Positions 33,540 through 38,272 of a stretch of 38,272 nucleotides of DNA are shown here, in pieces. The notes below the pieces were generated by a model. It had not been told where the DNA came from. It was given only the letters and a program-made list of their open reading frames with translations, and searched no databases. The position numbers and the translations under genes were made by a program. The stretch is taken from contig JAKFVH010000277.1 in the NCBI GenBank assembly GCA_021732285.1, positions 1 through 38,272 of the forward strand, read 5' to 3'. The DNA is from Reyranella sp. GTDB lineage: Bacteria > Pseudomonadota > Alphaproteobacteria > Reyranellales > Reyranellaceae. Position 1 is the stretch's first letter, and each line of letters opens with the position of its first letter.

Positions 33540-34862
33540 ATGCATGACATCCGTTTCATCCGGGAGAACCCCGCTGCGTTCGACGCTGGCCTGAAGAAGC
33601 GCAACCTGGCGCCCCTGTCGGCCGAATTGCTGGAGATCGACAAGCGCCGCCGCGCCGCCATCTCCGAGAGCGAGGCGGCGCAGGCCCAGCGCAAGGCGCT
33701 GAGCCGCCAGATCGGCATCGCCAAGGGCAAGGGCGAGCCCGCCGAGGCGCTGATGGCCGAGGTCGCTGCCCTCGAGGCGACCCTGAAGAAGGGCGAGGCC
33801 GAGGCCGCCCGCCTCGACGAGGAGCTGACGCATCGCCTGGAAGTGCTGCCCAACCTGCCGTTCGACGACGTGCCCGACGGCGCCGACGAGACCGGCAACG
33901 TGGAGATCCGCCGCGTCGGCAGCCAGCGGAACTTTGCCTTCCAGCCCAAGGACCATGTCGCGCTGGGCGAGGCGACGGGCGAGATGGACTTCGCGGCGGC
34001 CGCCAGGATCTCCGGCGCGCGCTTCGTGTTCCTGAAGAAGCATCTCGCTCGCCTGGAGCGCGCCATCGCGCAGTTCATGCTCGACCTGCACACCTCGGAA
34101 GAGGGCGGCTACACCGAGGTCAATCCACCGCTCCTGGTGCGCGACAACGCTGCCTATGGCGTGGGCCAGCTGCCCAAGTTCGCCGAGGACATGTTCCACA
34201 CCGACAACGGCTTCTGGCTGGTGCCGACGGCCGAGGTGCCGCTCACCAACCTGGTGAACGACACCATTGTCGAGGAGAAGGACCTGCCGCTGCGCTTCAC
34301 CGCCTTCACGCCGTGCTTCCGCTCCGAGGCGGGGGCGGCCGGCAAGGACACGCGCGGCATGATCCGCCAGCACCAATTCCCCAAGGTCGAGCTTGTAAGC
34401 ATCACCACGCCCGAGCAGTCCGACGCCGAGCACCAGCGCATGACGGGCCGAGCCGAAGAGGTGCTCAAGAGGCTCGGGCTCCCATTCCGCACCATCGTGC
34501 TGTGTGGCGGCGACATGGGGCCGGCCTCGCGCAAGACCTTCGACATCGAAGTCTGGCTGCCCGGCCAGAACGCCTATCGCGAGATCTCCAGCTGCTCGAA
34601 CTGCGGCGAGTACCAGGCGCGGCGCATGAACGCGCGCTTCCGGCCCAAGGAGGGCCCAAAAGGTAAGGGGGGCGGCACGCGCTTCGTGCACACGCTGAAC
34701 GGCTCGGGCCTGGCGATCGGCCGCACCTTGATCGCGGTGCTGGAGAACTACCAGAACGAAGACGGCTCGGTGACCATTCCCGAGGCGCTGCGGCCCTACA
34801 TGGGTGGGCTGACGGCATTGCCGGCGCCCCCCAGCTCGGCAACTGGGGGCAAGCGCAAGTGA
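33540..34862 (+). CDS. serS: Seryl-tRNA synthetase
   Basis: A 440-residue class II synthetase charging tRNA-Ser (and tRNA-Sec). The N-terminal coiled-coil arm spans about 25–105; motif 2 is [21 protein letters not shown] and motif 3 is [18 protein letters not shown]. The [11 protein letters not shown] start is the family's usual one. Its stop shares GTGA with the surE start. SerS also loads serine on tRNA-Sec, the first step of selenocysteine formation, relevant to the selenoprotein 3 kb downstream. Confidence 0.96.
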   Translation: MHDIRFIRENPAAFDAGLKKRNLAPLSAELLEIDKRRRAAISESEAAQAQRKALSRQIGIAKGKGEPAEALMAEVAALEATLKKGEAEAARLDEELTHRLEVLPNLPFDDVPDGADETGNVEIRRVGSQRNFAFQPKDHVALGEATGEMDFAAAARISGARFVFLKKHLARLERAIAQFMLDLHTSEEGGYTEVNPPLLVRDNAAYGVGQLPKFAEDMFHTDNGFWLVPTAEVPLTNLVNDTIVEEKDLPLRFTAFTPCFRSEAGAAGKDTRGMIRQHQFPKVELVSITTPEQSDAEHQRMTGRAEEVLKRLGLPFRTIVLCGGDMGPASRKTFDIEVWLPGQNAYREISSCSNCGEYQARRMNARFRPKEGPKGKGGGTRFVHTLNGSGLAIGRTLIAVLENYQNEDGSVTIPEALRPYMGGLTALPAPPSSATGGKRK

Positions 34863-35638
34863 CCCCCGCCGACATCTCGCGCAAGCGCATCCTCGTCACC
34901 AATGACGACGGCATCAACGCGCCCGGTCTGGAGGCGATGATCGACATCGCCACCCAGCTCTCCCAGGACGTCTGGGTGGTGGCGCCGGAATATAATCAAA
35001 GCGGCGCCGGCCATTCGCTGTCGCTCACCCATCCGGTGCGCGCCCGCCAGCTCACCGAGACCAAGTACGCGCTGGAAGGCACGCCGACCGACTGCGTGCT
35101 GTTCGCCGTCAAGCACCTGCTCAAGGACCACAAGCCCGACATCGTGCTGTCGGGGGTCAACCGCGGCGGCAACATGTCCGACGACGTGACCTACTCGGGC
35201 ACCATCGCCGGCGCCATGGAAGGCTGCCTGCTCGGCATCCCCTCGATCGCCTTCAGCCAGACCTACACCCATCCTCATCCGGTGAAGTGGGATACGGCCA
35301 CGACGTTCGGCGCCGATGTGGCGCGGCGCGCGCTCGCCATGAGCATCCCGCACAACGTCCTGATCAACGTCAACTTCCCCGACGTGGCCGCCGCCAACGT
35401 CAAAGGCGTGCGCGTGACGCGCCAGGGCGTACGCGGCTTCGGCGGCCATATCGTCGAGCGCACCGACCCGCGCGGCGGCGCCTACTACTGGATCGCCTAT
35501 GCGCCGGGCGAGCACGAGCACGACGACGAGAGCGATCTGACGTCCGTGCGCTCGGGCTACGTCTCGGTGACGCCGCTGCATCTCGATCTCACCCACGAGG
35601 CGACGCGCCGCAAGCTTGCCGCGCAGTTCGCCGACTGA
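34859..35638 (+). CDS. surE: 5'-nucleotidase / exopolyphosphatase SurE
   Basis: A 259-residue metal-dependent nucleoside monophosphatase. The metal site starts with [13 protein letters not shown], followed by the Asn/Ser loop [11 protein letters not shown] and [18 protein letters not shown], all typical of SurE. The GTG start overlaps the serS stop. It removes phosphate from NMPs, acting on survival in stationary phase, and forms a conserved pair with pcm. Confidence 0.95.
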   Translation: MTPADISRKRILVTNDDGINAPGLEAMIDIATQLSQDVWVVAPEYNQSGAGHSLSLTHPVRARQLTETKYALEGTPTDCVLFAVKHLLKDHKPDIVLSGVNRGGNMSDDVTYSGTIAGAMEGCLLGIPSIAFSQTYTHPHPVKWDTATTFGADVARRALAMSIPHNVLINVNFPDVAAANVKGVRVTRQGVRGFGGHIVERTDPRGGAYYWIAYAPGEHEHDDESDLTSVRSGYVSVTPLHLDLTHEATRRKLAAQFAD

Positions 35639-35651
35639 ACGGAGGCGGGCC

Positions 35652-36299
35652 GTGAACGTCCCGGCCATGCAACGCCTGATCGCCGAGCTCAGGCAGTCGG
35701 GCATCGCCGACGAGAAGGTGCTGGGCGCCATCGCCAATGTCGATCGCGAGCGCTTCGTGACGCCGGCCTTCGCCGAGCGCGCCTGGGAGAACACGGCATT
35801 GCCCATCGCCTTCGGCCAGACCATCAGCCAACCGTTGGTGGTCGCGGCCATGACCGAGGCGCTGCGCGTCGGCCCGCGCATGAAGGTGCTCGAGATCGGC
35901 ACCGGCTCGGGCTACCAGGCCGCTGTGCTCGCCAAGCTGGCGCGCCGCGTCTACACGGTCGAGCGCTTCAAGCCCTTGTCCAAGGAAGCCGAGAAGCTTT
36001 TGATCGATCTCGGCATCTTCAACGTCGTGTTCGACATCGGCGACGGCAGCAAGGGCTGGGCAGGCCAGGCGCCGTTCGATCGCATCATCGTCACCGCCGC
36101 CGCCGAGGAACGCCCGCAGGCGCTGATCGACCAGCTCGCCGTCGGCGGCATCCTGATCGTGCCGGTCGGTCGCGATCCGACCGCGCAGGTGGTCGAGCGC
36201 ATCGTGAAAAGCGAGAGCGGTTTGCAGCGCGATACGCTGATGCCGGTCCGCTTCGTTCCGCTGGTCGCGGGCGCGTTGCCGGTGCTGGGGCAGGGTTAA
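35652..36299 (+). CDS. pcm: Protein-L-isoaspartate O-methyltransferase
   Basis: A 215-residue repair methyltransferase acting on isoaspartyl residues. The SAM motif is VLEIGTGSGYQAAVLAKL, the family loop is FGQTISQP, and the later motif FDRIIVTAAAEERPQAL is intact. The GTG start at 35652 has GGAGG upstream; an in-frame ATG at 35616 inside surE would add residues unlike the family. The pcm gene is normally followed by an nlpD-like gene; here two extra genes intervene. Confidence 0.95.
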   Translation: MNVPAMQRLIAELRQSGIADEKVLGAIANVDRERFVTPAFAERAWENTALPIAFGQTISQPLVVAAMTEALRVGPRMKVLEIGTGSGYQAAVLAKLARRVYTVERFKPLSKEAEKLLIDLGIFNVVFDIGDGSKGWAGQAPFDRIIVTAAAEERPQALIDQLAVGGILIVPVGRDPTAQVVERIVKSESGLQRDTLMPVRFVPLVAGALPVLGQG

Positions 36300-36301
36300 T
36301 G

Positions 36302-36351
36302 GGAGCGCGGGCCTCTGGCCCGCTCATGAGCGGGCCAGAGGCCCGCGCTCC
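36302..36351. repeat. Family A-like perfect 50-bp palindrome, copy 3
   Basis: Positions 36302–36326 and 36327–36351 are perfect reverse complements (25 bp each) with no loop, centred on CTCATGAG. The outer arms (GGAGCGCGGGCCTCTGG) differ from copies 1 and 2, but the apex is the same. It lies 3 bp after the pcm stop, and may end the surE–pcm transcript and separate it from the next gene. Confidence 0.85.
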
Positions 36352-36399
36352 TGTGAGACGTGCTACACAGACGCTAGTCATCAACGGGGAGACCACGCG

Positions 36400-37470
36400 A
36401 TGCCAGCGGCTTCACCGCGCATCCACGAGGCGCCGGACGATCTGCTCGCCGCGATCGAGTATTGCTACGAGCAGGGTTGGACCGACGGCCTGCCGGTCGT
36501 GCCGCCGCAGGTCGATCGCGTGCACGCCATGCTGGCCGCCGACGACCGCCCGGCCGACACCGTCATCTCCAAGCATCCCGCGACCGGCCTGGAGCTCTCC
36601 CTGCACGCCGCTGCCGTTAACGCCGTCATGGCGGGCTGCCTGCCGTCGTACTTCCCGGTGCTGGTCGCGGCCTTCGAGGCCATGGACCGGCCGGACTTCA
36701 ACTTCCACGGCTCGACCGCCAGCACCGGCGGCTCGGCGCCGCTCCTGGTGGTGAGCGGGCCGATCGCCGACGAGATCGGCATGAACGCCGACGTCAACCT
36801 GTTCGGTCCCGGCAACCGGCCCAACGCCACCATCGGCCGCGCCGTGCGGCTGATCCTGCGCAACGTCTTCCAGATGCTGCCCGGCATCTCCGACAAGTCG
36901 ACCCAGGGCAACCCGGGCAAGTACAGCCTGTGCGTCGCCGAGCGCGTGCGCGGCAACCCTTGGCCGCCGCTCTGCCAGGAGCAGGGCTACGCACCCGGCG
37001 TCTCCAGCGTCACGGTCTATGCGGCCGGCGGCTTCTGCAATGTCGAGAACCACGGCGGCAACACGCCCGAGCAGGTCTTGGGCTCGGTGGCCGACGCCAT
37101 GGCCAACTACGGCTGCATCACCTTGGGCCAGAGCGTGGTGATCCTGGCGCCCGAGCACATGCAGATCGTGGCCGGCGCCGGCTGGACGCGACAGCAGGCG
37201 CAGGATTTCCTGTTCAGCGAGGCCAAGCGCTCGGTCGAGGGCATGAAGGGCGTCGGCAAGTTCCGCGACCGCGAGTATGACAGCCAGCACGGCGAGGGCG
37301 CCCACGCCCTCGCCGAGCAGGGATTCATGCATCGCGGCCTTCGCCCCGACGACATCCTGATCACCCTGGGCGGCGGCGACGCCGGCGGCCATTCGTGCTT
37401 TCTTCCGTCGTGGAGTCGCGGCCGCGGCTCGCTCATGCAGCATGCCGCCATCCGGCCGCAGAAGAAGTAG
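36400..37470 (+). CDS. Conserved protein of unknown function paired with a UGSC selenoprotein
   Basis: A 356-residue soluble protein without signal peptide or membrane helix. It opens with DLLAAIEYCYEQGWTDGLPVVPP, contains glycine-rich stretches FHGSTASTGGSAPLLVVSG and LGGGDAGGHSCFLPSW, and has Cys residues in YAAGGFCNVENHGG and GGHSC that could be redox- or metal-active. I do not recognise an established enzymatic family. GGGGAG precedes the ATG. It ends 9 bp before the selenoprotein start, so the pair is almost surely one operon and probably one system, perhaps related to reductase complexes that use selenocysteine; that last idea is speculation. Confidence 0.85.
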   Translation: MPAASPRIHEAPDDLLAAIEYCYEQGWTDGLPVVPPQVDRVHAMLAADDRPADTVISKHPATGLELSLHAAAVNAVMAGCLPSYFPVLVAAFEAMDRPDFNFHGSTASTGGSAPLLVVSGPIADEIGMNADVNLFGPGNRPNATIGRAVRLILRNVFQMLPGISDKSTQGNPGKYSLCVAERVRGNPWPPLCQEQGYAPGVSSVTVYAAGGFCNVENHGGNTPEQVLGSVADAMANYGCITLGQSVVILAPEHMQIVAGAGWTRQQAQDFLFSEAKRSVEGMKGVGKFRDREYDSQHGEGAHALAEQGFMHRGLRPDDILITLGGGDAGGHSCFLPSWSRGRGSLMQHAAIRPQKK

Positions 37471-37479
37471 GAGAAACCG

Positions 37480-38001
37480 ATGCAGCTCTACGCTCCCACC
37501 TCGACCACGGTCACGCGCAAGCGTACGCGTGCGCCCGCCCTCGCCAAGCTCGACGGCGCGCGCATCGGCATCCTGGAAAACGGCAAGCTCAATGCCGAGG
37601 AGATGCTGAACGAGGTGGCCGAGCTCTTCGTTCAGCGCCATGGCTGCACGGTCGTGAAGCTCGCCTCCAAGAAGAACGCCAGCGCGCCGGCGCCCGCCAA
37701 CACGCTCACCACGGTGGCGCCGGAGGTCGACTTTTTGATCACCGGCCTGGGGGATTGAGGGTCCTGCTCGACGTGCAGTCTGCACGACGGCATCTCCTTC
37801 GAGCAGCTTGGCAAGCGGGCGGTGGTGATCTGCACGACACCCTTCGAGGTGACGGCCAAGAACATCGCCCGGGTCCTGGGCATTCCCGACTACCCCTTCA
37901 CCAAGGTCCAGCACCCGATCGGCTCCTGTACCCTCCCGGAGCTCAAGGAACGGGCCGAAGTGGCCTACCAGCAGGCCTTGGCGATATTGCTCAAGGACTG
38001 A
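37480..38001 (+). CDS. UGSC-family selenoprotein (in-frame TGA read as selenocysteine)
   Basis: The frame from ATG 37480 (AGGAGA five bases upstream) reaches TGA at 37756–37758 as codon 93 and stays open for 80 more codons to a second TGA at 37999. Around the first TGA the protein reads ITGLGD-Sec-GSCSTCSLHDG, the Sec-Gly-Ser-Cys motif that names the UGSC family; in other members Cys may take this place. Downstream the sequence remains protein-like (AVVICTTPFEVTAKNIARVLG, then a second GSC at 148–150) with strong third-position G/C. A SECIS-like hairpin follows. Full length is 173 residues; stopping at 92 would cut off the likely redox site. Sec–x–x–Cys suggests a thiol/selenol redox or reductive role. 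The selA/selB/selD/selC genes are not in the window. Confidence 0.88.
37772..37786 (+). promoter_or_regulatory. SECIS-like hairpin downstream of the in-frame TGA
   Basis: CGTGCA–GTC–TGCACG gives a perfect 6-bp stem starting 13 bases after the TGA, with the apical GTC about 20 bases away. Bacterial SECIS elements lie at this distance and carry a conserved G-U in the apical loop for SelB. The apex closely resembles the upper part of the E. coli fdhF element (TGCAGGTCTGCA), differing by one G. Confidence 0.75.
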
Positions 38002-38046
38002 AACAGCCCGATTCCCGCCGGAATCGTGATGCAGTACAATGGGTCC

Positions 38047-38272
38047 ATGAAAAGAGCCCCTCGCTACCCCTCGCGATGGGCCGGCTGGATGCGCACGCTG
38101 GGTACAACAGCGGCGCTCTCGGTCGCGCTCGGCGCCTGTGCGAACGTGTTCGGCCCCAAGGGCGGAACCATGGAATATCCCGGCTCCGGCGCTGGTCCCA
38201 ACGCCGTTGCCGTCTATGTCGTCAACGAAAAGGACACGGTCGATAGCATCTCGCAGCGCTATGGCGTGCCCT
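38047..38272 (+). CDS. LysM-domain lipoprotein, NlpD-like (N-terminal fragment)
   Basis: The gene runs off the window. The visible 75 residues show a basic start (MKRAPRYPSRW), a hydrophobic segment, and LGAC as a lipobox-like site, then the opening of a LysM domain (VYVVNEKDTVDSISQRYGVP). In alphaproteobacteria this position after surE–pcm is held by an NlpD-like M23 peptidase/LysM activator of cell-wall amidases. In-frame starts at 38026 (GTG) and 38029 (ATG) are also possible. The peptidase domain is not visible, so the name relies on gene order and the LysM start. Confidence 0.8.
   Translation, partial: MKRAPRYPSRWAGWMRTLGTTAALSVALGACANVFGPKGGTMEYPGSGAGPNAVAVYVVNEKDTVDSISQRYGVP

Noticed and set aside
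37480..37758. Reading the UGSC gene as a 92-residue protein or a pseudogene with a nonsense mutation
   Set aside because: The stop falls exactly at the Sec position of UGSC, the downstream frame remains intact and protein-like, and a SECIS-like hairpin follows at the right distance.
1..38272. tRNA or rRNA genes, CRISPR array, prophage or insertion sequence
   Set aside because: No cloverleaf-like sequence, rRNA signature, regularly spaced repeats, transposase or phage gene was found.

Overview
The window is a GC-rich bacterial chromosome segment. Its gene order dgt–argS–SPOR protein–nagZ–scpA–scpB–tatABC–serS–surE–pcm–(LysM/NlpD-like lipoprotein) is a well-known alphaproteobacterial housekeeping block. 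Together with the many acyl-CoA ligase, amidohydrolase and oxidoreductase genes, it suggests a free-living alphaproteobacterium, possibly of the Rhodospirillales/Reyranella type. The genus is an inference only. No rRNA, tRNA, CRISPR array or insertion sequence was seen.

Left part (1–8.3 kb): the end of a polysaccharide-deacetylase-like gene; thioredoxin 2 (trxC); an acyl-CoA ligase; a lipoprotein with a lysozyme-like 'CESGG' motif; a small basic KGG-type protein; a four-gene minus-strand operon (amidohydrolase, Ldh-type dehydrogenase, EamA exporter, class I aminotransferase) joined by short gaps and one overlap; and a DUF2231-like membrane protein.

Peptide export island (9.1–15.7 kb): two tandem plus-strand genes encode small precursor peptides of 69 and 54 residues. 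Both carry an ELSDAELE-type leader ending and, at the predicted double-glycine-type cleavage site, each would release a 20-residue cysteine-free core. They converge on a complete minus-strand NHLP-type export operon: an HlyD-like adaptor, a C39 peptidase/permease/ATPase and a second permease/ATPase, with successive ATGA overlaps. No modification enzyme is visible nearby. This is the strongest candidate for a poorly described system.

Middle part (15.8–24.7 kb): a second amidohydrolase, a SAM methyltransferase, a tiny membrane protein behind a perfect palindrome, a TauD dioxygenase/aldo-keto reductase pair, an operon of xanthine phosphoribosyltransferase, MDR oxidoreductase and a bifunctional class II aldolase/short-chain dehydrogenase, then a TerC-family membrane protein with a universal stress protein.

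Right part (24.7–38.3 kb): the housekeeping block for dNTP hydrolysis, arginyl- and seryl-tRNA synthesis, cell-wall recycling, chromosome condensation, Tat export and protein repair. Between pcm and the LysM lipoprotein sit two extra genes. The second is a UGSC-type selenoprotein: an in-frame TGA (37756–37758) gives Sec-Gly-Ser-Cys, the frame stays open for another 80 codons, and a SECIS-like hairpin lies 13 bases downstream. An ordinary gene caller would cut it to 92 residues.

Several families of palindromic (REP-like) elements are scattered between genes. One group shares a central TCATGA apex with different but internally complementary arms.
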